Shown: positions 1 to 6,617, counted from the first letter of the stretch. The stretch is 12,627 nt of DNA from JAVZLH01 sp049700435 (GCA_049700435.1 JBNAVK010000039.1:1-12627); one strand, 5' to 3'. Translations and numbers: made by a program. The notes: generated by a model from the sequence alone, not told the origin.

Positions 1-455
1 TTGAAGTAGGCTATGTCGTTTATTGAGGCTTTTCTTTCGTTTCGCGGCTTCAACAAAGCCTCAACCTTCATTCCAATGTACGCCTTATTCGTCTCGCCTA
101 TCTTGTGAATTAACCCGCCTTGAGTTCCCTCAAACCTTATCAACGCATATATTTCTGGCTTCTCAAGTTTTTTGCCTTCAATGTCTACTGTGACTATTGT
201 ATAAGTGTAGACTTCGCCCTTCTTGCCAACATCAACCCACTCTTCAAATTTTGCAAAGCACTTTTCACAGTAAAGCCTAGGTGGAACAAAGATTAAGCCG
301 CATTTTGGACATTTTGCGCCCATTATTCTGCCGTTTTCCTTAATCTCCTTAAAGAAGCGCTCTCCAACAATTCCAAGCGTGTAGAGGTAGTCTGCTTCCA
401 TGTGTCCTATCCAGTGGCGTGGGCCGAATGGGTTTGTTATTTTTTCTAAACTCAT
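1..455 (-). CDS. DUF35 zinc-ribbon/OB-fold acyl-CoA-binding protein (C-terminus off the window)
   Basis: About 151 residues are visible, reading leftward from an ATG at 453-455; the C-terminus is cut by the window edge. A rubredoxin-like zinc ribbon has cysteines at about residues 49, 52, 63 and 66 (CPKCG ... CEKC), followed by a beta-rich OB-fold region with the typical GMKVEAL and DIAYF motifs. Members of this family (DUF35, also annotated OB-fold nucleic acid binding domain) are subunits of thiolase-type complexes, where they hold the CoA moiety. The start is supported by an AAGGAGTG Shine-Dalgarno that lies over the stop of the upstream DUF35 gene, only 6 bases away. It is the fourth visible gene of an operon with two thiolase-like genes, so it probably partners one of them. 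It is clearly a paralogue of its upstream neighbour. Family assignment is firm; the substrate is unknown. Confidence 0.88.
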   Translation of the reverse strand, partial: MSLEKITNPFGPRHWIGHMEADYLYTLGIVGERFFKEIKENGRIMGAKCPKCGLIFVPPRLYCEKCFAKFEEWVDVGKKGEVYTYTIVTVDIEGKKLEKPEIYALIRFEGTQGGLIHKIGETNKAYIGMKVEALLKPRNERKASINDIAYF

Positions 456-461
456 GGCTTT

Positions 462-977
462 TCACTCCTTTACGGGTTTAAAGTACTTTATGTCCGTAAT
501 CGCGCCAACTCGTTCTTTCGGCGGCTTCCAAACAGCCTTGACTTTCATTCCAATCTTGATTTCCTTCCAGTCGCCGTACTCCTCTATTCTGTGAACTATT
601 CCCATGCTCTCGGATGCGCCGTCCAAGTTTATTATCGCCACAACAATTGGTTCCTTAAGCCTCGAAGCGTCTGCCGCCAAAAACGAAACTGAAAACGTGT
701 TGATTACGCCTGTGTCCTTCACGTATGCCCAGCCATCCGTTGGCCTAAAACATTTTTCGCAGTAAATCCTCGGCGGAACAATTATTCGTCTGCATTTGCT
801 GCATGTAGTCGCAATTATTTTTCCATTCTTTAGTTCGTCGAGGAATCTGCTTATGGCTATGCCAGCAGCCCACGCATACTTAGCCTTCGGCCTAAACCTT
901 TCAGCCAGCACTTTTCCTTCTCTAAGGTCTTTTGTCTCAATTTCTTCGCCCGGAAAATGCTTAATTTTTGCGCTCAT
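462..977 (-). CDS. DUF35 zinc-ribbon/OB-fold acyl-CoA-binding protein
   Basis: This 171-residue protein has an N-terminal helical extension of about 50 residues, a zinc ribbon with cysteines at 59, 62, 73 and 76 (CSKC ... CEKC), then an OB-fold ending in the AITDIKYFKPV motif. DUF35 proteins of this type bridge or complete thiolase-family enzymes, as in the archaeal acetoacetyl-CoA thiolase/HMG-CoA synthase complex and the Ltp2-ChsH2 steroid aldolase. The ATG at 975-977 follows an AGGAGAGTGG Shine-Dalgarno and lies 17 bases after the stop of the thiolase-like gene 995-2161, so the two should be co-transcribed. The downstream DUF35 gene starts 6 bases after its stop. Having two DUF35 genes behind two thiolase-like genes suggests matched pairs. 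The family call is safe; the reaction is inferred only from partners. Confidence 0.9.
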   Translation of the reverse strand: MSAKIKHFPGEEIETKDLREGKVLAERFRPKAKYAWAAGIAISRFLDELKNGKIIATTCSKCRRIIVPPRIYCEKCFRPTDGWAYVKDTGVINTFSVSFLAADASRLKEPIVVAIINLDGASESMGIVHRIEEYGDWKEIKIGMKVKAVWKPPKERVGAITDIKYFKPVKE

Positions 978-994
978 ATTTCCACTCTCCTATT

Positions 995-2161
995 TTAACG
1001 CCTCAAAACTATCACTGAGCCGTACTGCATCAAATCGCCCCATGCCTGAGCCACTCCAGTTCTTGGGTCTCCCGCGACCTGTCTCTTTCCTGCTTCGCCG
1101 CGCAGTTGCCAGAAGATTTCGGAAACTTTCATCAAGCCAGATGCTGCTATTGGGTTGCCGCATCCAAGTAAGCCGCCTGATGGGCATGTTGGTAGGTCTC
1201 CGTCTCTTTGGGTTACGCCTTCGCGTGTTAGTTTAGGCGCTTCACCTTTCTTGCATAGCAGTAAGCCTTCCATATGGTGGAGTTCTTTGTAGTCGAATGG
1301 GTCGTAGGGTTCAGCCACATCTATCTCTTTCGGCGGGTTTTTTATTCCAGCCATTTTGTATGCCATTCGCGCAGCGTATTCCACATAGTCTGGATAGTAG
1401 AGGTCGCGGTCTGTCCAATGCGTGGAGTCAATGCACCAGCCGACGCCGTCAATCCAAACAGGGTTGTCTGTAACCTCTTTCGCAATGTCTTCTGAGACGA
1501 GAACCGTTGCTGCTGCACCGTCGCTTGTTGGGCTAACATCTAGGCGCTGAACTGGCCAAGCCATTATTTCAGAGTTTAAGACGTCTTCAACTGTTATGTT
1601 TGCGGCTAACTGAGCTATTGGGTTGTCTAGGGCGTTCCGCTTGTTCTTGACTGAAACTAGGGCTATGTCTTCCTTCTTGATGTTATGCTTGTGCATGTAA
1701 CGGTTCATTTCCAAAGCGAAAATCCAGATTAGGTTCATTCCTATTGGGCGCTCAAGAATTGGGTCAAATATTGTTGTGAACGCGTACTGCGGATGCGGAT
1801 AGCACGAAGACATTTTTTCTTCGCAAACAACTAGGCAAGTGTCAAACTGTCCAGAAGCAACATGCCACCAGCCTGCAAGAGCCGCGAAAACGCCTGTTGC
1901 TCCCCCGACGAAAACTCTTGTGTATGGTTTGCAATAGGCTCCTGCCCCATCTGCTAGATACTCGCCTTTCATGTGAACTCCGTCGAAGGCGTCTGGTGCA
2001 GAGCCCATCACAACGCTTTTGATGTCGCGCAGTTCCATTCCCGCTTGGTCAAGCGCCATTTTCGCCGCGTGATAGGCTAGTTCCTTTCCCGTCTCTTTCA
2101 AATTTCTTCTAAACAGGGTTACGCCCGCACCCACTATTGCAACTCTCTTCTTACCAAACAT
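995..2161 (-). CDS. thiolase-fold protein lacking all catalytic motifs (acetyl-CoA acetyltransferase-like)
   Basis: This protein of 388 residues has the full length and order of an SCP2-type thiolase. The start is an ATG with a TGAGGTGA Shine-Dalgarno that overlaps the stop of the upstream paralogue. Compared with the intact thiolase at 4301-5473, the nucleophilic Cys region reads VFVGGATGV (about residues 83-91; glycine in place of Cys). HDCF has become YDPF (about 286-289), GHP has become GNP (335-337), and the C-terminal HNVGG loop has become AWGDL. It therefore cannot use normal thiolase chemistry. It shares EMNRYMH and GVGWC segments with its upstream neighbour, showing that the two are paralogues. 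Automated pipelines would call it acetyl-CoA acetyltransferase. An aldolase of the Ltp2 type, or a structural/CoA-binding subunit, are alternatives; this is inference. The fold is secure, the activity is not. Confidence 0.9.
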   Translation of the reverse strand: MFGKKRVAIVGAGVTLFRRNLKETGKELAYHAAKMALDQAGMELRDIKSVVMGSAPDAFDGVHMKGEYLADGAGAYCKPYTRVFVGGATGVFAALAGWWHVASGQFDTCLVVCEEKMSSCYPHPQYAFTTIFDPILERPIGMNLIWIFALEMNRYMHKHNIKKEDIALVSVKNKRNALDNPIAQLAANITVEDVLNSEIMAWPVQRLDVSPTSDGAAATVLVSEDIAKEVTDNPVWIDGVGWCIDSTHWTDRDLYYPDYVEYAARMAYKMAGIKNPPKEIDVAEPYDPFDYKELHHMEGLLLCKKGEAPKLTREGVTQRDGDLPTCPSGGLLGCGNPIAASGLMKVSEIFWQLRGEAGKRQVAGDPRTGVAQAWGDLMQYGSVIVLRR

Positions 2162-2172
2162 TCATTTTCACC

Positions 2173-3327
2173 TCACTTAACACTGCTTAAAACAGCCACA
2201 ACGCCCGTTGCCGTTGGAATTCCACGCCAAGTGTGAGCCAACCCGACTTCAGCGTCTTGCACTTGTCTTGCGCCAGCCTCGCCTCGCAACTGTAACACCG
2301 CCTCAAACAGTTTCTGCATCCCAGAAGCTTCAAGACCATATCCCATTCCAAGAAGTCCGCCAGACGGGTTTACTGGAAACTCTCCGTCTATGGCTGTTGC
2401 TCCTTGCTCAGTCAGCTTTCCAGCCTCGCCATAATCGCACAACTTTAATGCTTCCATGTGTTGAAGCTCCTTGTAAGCGAACAAGTCGTGAATTTCAGCG
2501 AAGTCGATTTCCTTCCACGGATTTTTTATCTTTGCAGTTTCATAAGCCATTTCAGCCGCTAACCGCGTGTAAATAGCCTTTGTCCAATCGCGGGCATCTA
2601 AGTTTGGCGTTTCAGTGCACCATCCTACGCCCTTAACCCAAACCGGCTTGTCTGTTAGCTTTTCGGCAACATTTTCAGAAGCCAAAACAACAACTATGCA
2701 GCCGTCTGCAGGCGTGCTTATCTCCAACTTTTTCAGCGGGTGGAAAAGCGCTTCGGAACGCAAAACTTGCCCTAAGGTTATGTTTGAGCCAAAAGCCGCA
2801 TAAGGATTCAGCAGAGCGTTTTCTTTGTTTTTCACGACAACATGGGCGCATTGTTCCGCTGTCGTTCCCGTATCATGCATGTAACGGTTCATCTCCATCC
2901 CCGCAACATAATATGGGTGCCCGCCCAAAGGTCTATAGAAAATCGGGTCCAAAGCGAATGCAACAATATCCACGTAAGTTAGGATGTCGGAGGCTTTACT
3001 GTGGGCCTCCACAACAACGGTGTCGAACTGTCCAGTTTTTATCAGCATGTAAGCTGTTGCCAGTCCAAGCATGCCGTCGCCAGAAACAGTGAATAAGGGA
3101 CGCAGCGCCGCGCCAATCTGGTCTGGAACAAACTCATCGAAAATGCTGAAGCCCTCCAAATAGTCTTCAGCACAAGTCGCAAAGGCATCCACGTCTTTAC
3201 GCGGGTTTATCCCAGCGTCCTCGTAGGCTCTAACAGCAGCTTCATACATCAGCTCCTTATATGAAAGCTCAGGAGTAATTGGTTTGAATCCGGCACAACC
3301 AACACCAACAATGGCAACTTCACTCAT
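2173..3327 (-). CDS. thiolase-fold protein with degenerate active site, first visible gene of the operon
   Basis: This 384-residue thiolase-superfamily protein begins at an ATG preceded by GAAGGAAAG. In the position of the catalytic Cys an ungapped comparison with the intact thiolase puts Ser82 (TVSGDGM), so no nucleophilic cysteine is present. The HDCF motif is kept partly as HDLF (His280-Phe283). GHP is replaced by GYG (329-331), and the C-terminal glycine loop is HTWRG. The paralogue downstream has lost the His as well, so the two have different residual active sites. The downstream paralogue starts 11 bases after its stop with its ribosome binding site over the stop codon, implying co-translation and perhaps a heteromeric enzyme. 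Loss of Cys with gain of Tyr near GHP recalls aldolases of the Ltp2 type, which need a DUF35 partner. The specific activity is not established. Confidence 0.9.
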   Translation of the reverse strand: MSEVAIVGVGCAGFKPITPELSYKELMYEAAVRAYEDAGINPRKDVDAFATCAEDYLEGFSIFDEFVPDQIGAALRPLFTVSGDGMLGLATAYMLIKTGQFDTVVVEAHSKASDILTYVDIVAFALDPIFYRPLGGHPYYVAGMEMNRYMHDTGTTAEQCAHVVVKNKENALLNPYAAFGSNITLGQVLRSEALFHPLKKLEISTPADGCIVVVLASENVAEKLTDKPVWVKGVGWCTETPNLDARDWTKAIYTRLAAEMAYETAKIKNPWKEIDFAEIHDLFAYKELQHMEALKLCDYGEAGKLTEQGATAIDGEFPVNPSGGLLGMGYGLEASGMQKLFEAVLQLRGEAGARQVQDAEVGLAHTWRGIPTATGVVAVLSSVK

Positions 3328-3374
3328 ACTTCTTTCCTTCTTTCCAATTTAGAACCTACACTCTGAAAGTATGC

Positions 3375-3385
3375 TTACATAAAAC
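3375..3385 (-). promoter_or_regulatory. possible TATA box of the thiolase-like/DUF35 operon
   Basis: On the minus strand the stretch reads GGAAAGTTTTATGTAAG. A purine-rich BRE-like segment precedes TTTTATG. Transcription would begin near 3354, giving a leader of about 27 bases that carries the AAGGA ribosome binding site. Weak consensus, so tentative. Confidence 0.35.
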
Positions 3386-3407
3386 TTTCCGTTAAAAACG
3401 CGAAAAA

Positions 3408-3422
3408 ATCTTTAATATTTTA
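3408..3422 (+). promoter_or_regulatory. possible TATA box for the MNT-HEPN pair
   Basis: An AT-rich element, TTTAATATTT, follows a CGAAAAAAT stretch in the 169-base divergent intergenic region 3328-3496. It would start transcripts near 3440-3445, about 55 bases before the first gene. The rest of this intergenic region shows no other clear element beyond the opposing promoter at 3375-3385. Confidence 0.35.
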
Positions 3423-3496
3423 ATGTTCTCGTCTACCATTTTGTTTTAAGGGGAAAAGATAAAGAGTTCTAATGCCTATTTTAGTGTGATGCAAAA

Positions 3497-3883
3497 TTGT
3501 TCGAAAGCACCGTCGACAACCACATGAAAATTGCAAAGGTTTTAGCAGAGAAGCTTATCAAAAAATTTGGAGATGAAATAGAGGCAATAGTTCTTTACGG
3601 GTCTGTTGCGCGAAAGGAGACAGGACTGGAAAGTGACATAGACTTGTTAATAATAGTTCCTGAAGGGGAAGATATTCGTGAACAAATTCTTAGTCTTACT
3701 TACGATGTTGACCTCGAGTTTGGTGCTGTCACCTCTCAAGTTTACATGACACCGCAAGAATTTGAAAGGTACCTCAGCTGGGGAGACCCTTTTCTAGAAA
3801 ATGTGTTAAAAGAGGGCGTGATTATTTATGACAGAGGATTCTACGCGAAGGTTCGTGGAAGCTTCCTTAAAAAGGGCAAATGA
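3497..3883 (+). CDS. MNT-type nucleotidyltransferase (minimal, Pol-beta fold), partner of HEPN
   Basis: A minimal nucleotidyltransferase of 128 residues. The defining motif is clear: LYGSVARKETGLESDIDLL, with Gly35-Ser36 and the metal-binding pair Asp47 and Asp49; a further acidic segment, VDLEFG, near 71-76 could give the third carboxylate. In HEPN/MNT toxin-antitoxin modules such proteins act as antitoxins by transferring AMP to the HEPN toxin. The TTG start is preceded by GTGAT at 3486-3490 with 6-base spacing. An ATG at 3524 would give 119 residues and keep the whole domain, so the start is uncertain. The 3' end overlaps the HEPN gene by 56 bases in another frame, which indicates strict co-translation. 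The family is certain; the toxin-antitoxin role is known for the family but not proved here. Confidence 0.88.
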   Translation: MFESTVDNHMKIAKVLAEKLIKKFGDEIEAIVLYGSVARKETGLESDIDLLIIVPEGEDIREQILSLTYDVDLEFGAVTSQVYMTPQEFERYLSWGDPFLENVLKEGVIIYDRGFYAKVRGSFLKKGK

Positions 3884-4223
3884 GGCTTTGGAGGCTGCGA
3901 TGCTGCTTCTGGAAAACGGAGAATTCAGAGATGCGGTTTCAAGGGCATATTATGCGATGTTTCACGCGGCAAGAGCCCTGCTTAACCAAAGGGGCATAAC
4001 TGCAAAAACTCATGCAGGCATCCAATTGATGTTTGACACTCACATAGTCAAGGGCAACATTTTAAGTCGCGAATATGGTGAAATGTTTAGAAGAGTTTTC
4101 AATTTAAGGCAAAAGTGTGACTATGAAGTTTATGCCGTACCTAAAAGAAACGAAGCAGAGGACGCCGTAGCTAAAGCTGGAAAATTCATTAGAAAAATAG
4201 AGGAATTAACAAAACAAGCATGA
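3828..4223 (+). CDS. HEPN-domain protein, probable RNase toxin of an MNT-HEPN pair
   Basis: This 131-residue, all-helical protein has the HEPN signature: a helix containing FRDAVSRAYYAMFHAARALL at about residues 33-52. It carries an R-x6-H motif (Arg39, His46), within the R-x4-6-H spacing of HEPN RNases. The second half (RQKCDYEVY, about 94-102) is also typical of this subgroup. The ATG at 3828 is preceded by GAGGGCGTG (3813-3821) and lies inside the end of the MNT gene, overlapping it by 56 bases in a different frame. Known HEPN toxins cleave RNA and are silenced by their MNT partner. Gene order here is MNT first, the reverse of the second pair at 5865-6568. The family assignment is confident; the toxicity is inference. 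Confidence 0.87.
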   Translation: MTEDSTRRFVEASLKRANEALEAAMLLLENGEFRDAVSRAYYAMFHAARALLNQRGITAKTHAGIQLMFDTHIVKGNILSREYGEMFRRVFNLRQKCDYEVYAVPKRNEAEDAVAKAGKFIRKIEELTKQA

Positions 4224-4245
4224 AACTTTGTGAAATTGTTGAAGA

Positions 4246-4256
4246 GATTTAAATAC
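4246..4256 (+). promoter_or_regulatory. TATA box of the thiolase/DUF35 pair
   Basis: GAGATTTAAATAC, with ATTTAAATA as the TATA element and a purine-rich BRE-like GAAGAG directly upstream. The predicted transcript start is near 4277, about 24 bases before the thiolase ATG. A 5' hairpin begins at this same point. Confidence 0.6.
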
Positions 4257-4275
4257 TTGTTTTTAACTATTCGAT

Positions 4276-4294
4276 TTTCTCCTTAGCGGAGAAG
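4276..4294 (+). promoter_or_regulatory. 5' leader hairpin covering the Shine-Dalgarno
   Basis: The sequence TTTCTCC-TTAGC-GGAGAAG can form a seven-pair stem (one U-G) with a five-base loop. The right arm holds the GGAG ribosome binding site (4288-4291), which lies 9 bases before the ATG at 4301. The stem would begin almost exactly at the predicted transcript start. Folding is read by eye; regulation is inferred. Confidence 0.45.
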
Positions 4295-4300
4295 TTTGAT

Positions 4301-5473
4301 ATGAAGGGTAAACCTCTCGTTTCAATAGTTTCTGCTGGTTTATCAAAATTTGGAAGACTTGAAGGCTTATACGCTAGGGAAATCTTCGCGGAAGCAGCGA
4401 AAGAAGCGTTTGACCGCTGCCCAAAACTAGACCCAAAAAAGGATGTTGAAGCCTTGTTTATTGGGCATATGGGCGAAGCCTACGAGCATCAGGGGCATAC
4501 CGGCGCCACAGCGGCTGACTGGGCTGGTTTACTGCATATACCCGCCACCAGAACCGAGGCTGCCTGCGCTTCTTCTGGAGTAGCCTTAAGGGCTGCTGTC
4601 CACGCTGTACTTTCGGGTTTATGCGATGTTGTCATGGTCGGCGGCGTTGAAAAAATGACTCATAGAAGTACGCCAGAAGTCACAGAGTTCTTGGCTATGG
4701 CTTCCGATTACCCCTTTGAACAGTGGCACGGCATAACCTTTCCAGGGTTATACGCCCTTATGGCTACGGCGCACATGCACACATATGGCACTACGGAAGA
4801 ACAGTTGGCTGCTGTTGCGGTGAAAAACCATTTTCACGGAAGCCTAAACCCGAAGGCGCACATGCAGAAGGAAATCACTTTGGAACAAGCCTTATCATCG
4901 CGGGTTATCGCTTGGCCTCTTAAACTTTTTGACTGTTCGCTCATAACGGATGGGGCAAGCTGCCTAATTCTGACAAAGCCTGAACTAGCCAAGAAATACA
5001 CGGACACGCCAGTTCACATAATTGGAAGTGGACAGGCAAGCGACACCATTGGCTTGTATGAACGGGAAAGCCTAACTTCGCTTAAAGCCGCAAAAATAGC
5101 CGCCAAAAAAGCCTACGAGATGGCTGGAGTTAAACCCGAAGACATAGACGTGGCGGAGGTCCACGACTGCTTCACCATAGCCGAAATAATAGCCTACGAA
5201 GACTTAGGCTTCTGCAAGCCCGGCGAAGGCGGAAAACTGGCGGAAAAGGGCGAAACAAGGCTTGAGGGAAGAATCCCAGTTAACACAAGCGGCGGGTTAA
5301 AGGCAAAGGGACATCCAGTTGGCGCAACTGGAACAGCTCAAGCATATGAAATTTATTTGCAGTTGACCGGGCAAGCTGATAAACGGCAGGTTAAAGACGC
5401 CGAGGTAGGTTTGTCGCATAATGTCGGCGGTTCAGGCGCCACCGCGACTGTTCACATTTATAGGAGGGGATAA
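4301..5473 (+). CDS. SCP2-type thiolase (acetyl-CoA C-acetyltransferase family), active site intact
   Basis: This 390-residue thiolase has all the SCP2-type motifs: nucleophile Cys89 in TEAACASSGVA, the HDCF loop (His288-Phe291), GHP (337-339) and a C-terminal HNVGGSG loop instead of the CxG of bacterial thiolases. Family members condense or cleave acyl-CoA, typically 2 acetyl-CoA to acetoacetyl-CoA, the first step of the archaeal mevalonate route, or the last step of beta-oxidation. The ATG at 4301 has GGAG at 4288-4291 and a TATA box at 4246-4256. The DUF35 gene follows 3 bases after the stop, with its ribosome binding site inside the thiolase 3' end, as expected for thiolase-DUF35 complexes. 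No HMG-CoA synthase is adjacent, so a mevalonate role is possible but not shown. Activity as a thiolase is likely; chain-length preference cannot be read. Confidence 0.93.
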   Translation: MKGKPLVSIVSAGLSKFGRLEGLYAREIFAEAAKEAFDRCPKLDPKKDVEALFIGHMGEAYEHQGHTGATAADWAGLLHIPATRTEAACASSGVALRAAVHAVLSGLCDVVMVGGVEKMTHRSTPEVTEFLAMASDYPFEQWHGITFPGLYALMATAHMHTYGTTEEQLAAVAVKNHFHGSLNPKAHMQKEITLEQALSSRVIAWPLKLFDCSLITDGASCLILTKPELAKKYTDTPVHIIGSGQASDTIGLYERESLTSLKAAKIAAKKAYEMAGVKPEDIDVAEVHDCFTIAEIIAYEDLGFCKPGEGGKLAEKGETRLEGRIPVNTSGGLKAKGHPVGATGTAQAYEIYLQLTGQADKRQVKDAEVGLSHNVGGSGATATVHIYRRG

Positions 5474-5476
5474 CAC

Positions 5477-5878
5477 ATGAGTGAACAAGCATCTTTCACG
5501 ATAGAGCAGTTCTACAAGCATATAAGCCAAGGAAAACTTATGGGTGGAAAATGCAAGAGATGCGGAAAAGTGCATTTGCCGCCAAGACCCTTATGCGACC
5601 AGTGCTTATCAAAAGATTTTGAATGGGTTCAACTTCCAACAAAAGGAAAACTAATCACATACACAATCATACATGTTGCACCGCCACAATTCCAAGCAAT
5701 GACTCCATACGCCGTGGGCATAGTCCAACTGGAAAACGGCTTAAAAATCCCCGGCATGATTAAAAACGCGAAAATGGAGCAGATAAAGGTTGGAATGCCC
5801 CTAACAGTAGAGTTCGAGGGGTGCGCCGTGACCCAGCAATGGCCCCAATGGCCAAAATACCATTTTAAGCTCCTTTAA
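5477..5878 (+). CDS. DUF35 zinc-ribbon/OB-fold partner of the thiolase
   Basis: The protein has 133 residues: a short N-terminal helix (FTIEQFYKHISQGKL), a zinc ribbon with Cys26, Cys29, Cys40 and Cys43 (CKRCG ... CDQC), then an OB-fold (about 48-116). This compact form matches the DUF35 subunit that binds CoA in archaeal thiolase complexes and lacks the N-terminal extension of the two DUF35 proteins at 1-977. The ATG follows GGAGGGGA (5463-5470), which lies over the end of the thiolase gene 3 bases upstream, so the two are co-expressed. Its 3' end overlaps the convergent MNT gene by 14 bases (5865-5878), leaving no room for a separate terminator. The family and partnership are strongly supported. 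Confidence 0.92.
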   Translation: MSEQASFTIEQFYKHISQGKLMGGKCKRCGKVHLPPRPLCDQCLSKDFEWVQLPTKGKLITYTIIHVAPPQFQAMTPYAVGIVQLENGLKIPGMIKNAKMEQIKVGMPLTVEFEGCAVTQQWPQWPKYHFKLL

Positions 5879-6200
5879 GTTTTCGGGGCGCGATTCTTTT
5901 TCCTTTTTCTATGGCTTCTTGGACGATTATGCTTTTATCCTTGAGGGATTCAAATTCTTCTGGTGTGAATCCGAAAGCCTCAAGCATAATGTCGTGTTTC
6001 CAATGTTTTTGCAGGATTAGCATTCTCTTTTCAAAGGGCATTTTTTTAAAATCTTCTGAGACTATTATGAGGTCGATGTCGCTGTCTTTTAGTCTTTCGC
6101 CGTAAACTGTTGAGCCGAATAAAATTGCAAAATCAACGGTGATGGGTAAGCTCTTCAAGTAACGTTTCACTTCTCTTTCGATGTATGCTTCTGAAAGCAA
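5865..6200 (-). CDS. MNT-type nucleotidyltransferase, second HEPN/MNT pair
   Basis: A minimal nucleotidyltransferase of 111 residues with the core motif ILFGSTVYGERLKDSDIDLI: Gly29-Ser30 and metal ligands Asp41 and Asp43. A later acidic segment, HDIMLEAF (about 69-76), may provide the third ligand. The TTG start at 6198-6200 is well supported by AGGAGGAT on the minus strand (6207-6214) with 6-base spacing. This site lies inside the 3' end of the HEPN gene, whose frame overlaps by 34 bases, so translation is coupled. It is likely the antitoxin of the HEPN protein, by analogy with MntA/HepT. The C-terminus overlaps the convergent DUF35 gene by 14 bases. It is only distantly similar to the MNT protein at 3497-3883, so the pairs are not a recent duplication. 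Confidence 0.87.
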   Translation of the reverse strand: MLSEAYIEREVKRYLKSLPITVDFAILFGSTVYGERLKDSDIDLIIVSEDFKKMPFEKRMLILQKHWKHDIMLEAFGFTPEEFESLKDKSIIVQEAIEKGKRIAPRKLKGA

Positions 6201-6568
6201 TCGAAAATCCTCCTAGTTTTGTTTAGGCAGTCGCTGGCAAAACTCTTTGTTATCATTTCGCCGGGCAACCCCATTGCAATGTCCGGGTATCTGGTGATGA
6301 AGTAGTAGGGGGATAGAAGAGAGAGGAAGTCTTTTAATTCTTCGTTTAGGGTTACATGTTTTTCCAATGGTTTGTAGAGGCTTGTAAGCTTATGGGTTTT
6401 AGCTGGTCTTTTTTTGAGAAGCGTTATTGATAAGCCCTTAAACAGTTTCTCTAGGGCCTGTTGGCAGTTGAAGACGCAGTCTTCGTAAAAGCCCAGTTCC
6501 AAATACTTTTCAGCTTTTGTCAAACATCTCTTTGCGTCTTCAATCCACCAGCGGGATTCCTCTCTCAT
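6167..6568 (-). CDS. HEPN-domain protein, second HEPN/MNT pair
   Basis: A 133-residue helical protein with classic HEPN domain landmarks in order: WWIEDAKRCLTKAEKYLELG (7-26), the CVFNCQQALEKLFKGL helix (31-46), KTHKL (57-61) and the C-terminal YYFITRYPD (88-96). It is the standard HEPN type associated with MNT genes. The RNase motif is not obvious: an Arg54-x4-His59 spacing exists but falls in the loop before KTHKL rather than in the usual helix, so catalytic activity is doubtful. The ATG at 6566-6568 has GGAG with 9-base spacing. The MNT gene follows with a 34-base overlap. Toxin, or nucleotide-binding accessory protein, are both possible. Confidence 0.85.
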   Translation of the reverse strand: MREESRWWIEDAKRCLTKAEKYLELGFYEDCVFNCQQALEKLFKGLSITLLKKRPAKTHKLTSLYKPLEKHVTLNEELKDFLSLLSPYYFITRYPDIAMGLPGEMITKSFASDCLNKTRRIFDCFQKHTSKEK

Positions 6569-6617
6569 AAAATTTTCTCCATGTAATGCAATAATTTCTC
6601 TGAATTTATTTTCATTA

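Noticed and set aside
796..1236. Plus-strand open frame of 146 codons
   Set aside because: It lies antisense to the DUF35 and thiolase-like genes, has no recognisable domain, and its composition mirrors the opposite strand; a shadow frame.
4301..5878. Mevalonate-pathway cluster (thiolase, HMG-CoA synthase, DUF35)
   Set aside because: No HMG-CoA synthase gene is present in the window, so only a thiolase-DUF35 pair is supported.
6390..6410. Arg-x4-His in the second HEPN protein as RNase motif
   Set aside because: The spacing fits but the position, just before KTHKL, is not the usual helix of the HEPN catalytic motif, so I do not claim catalysis.
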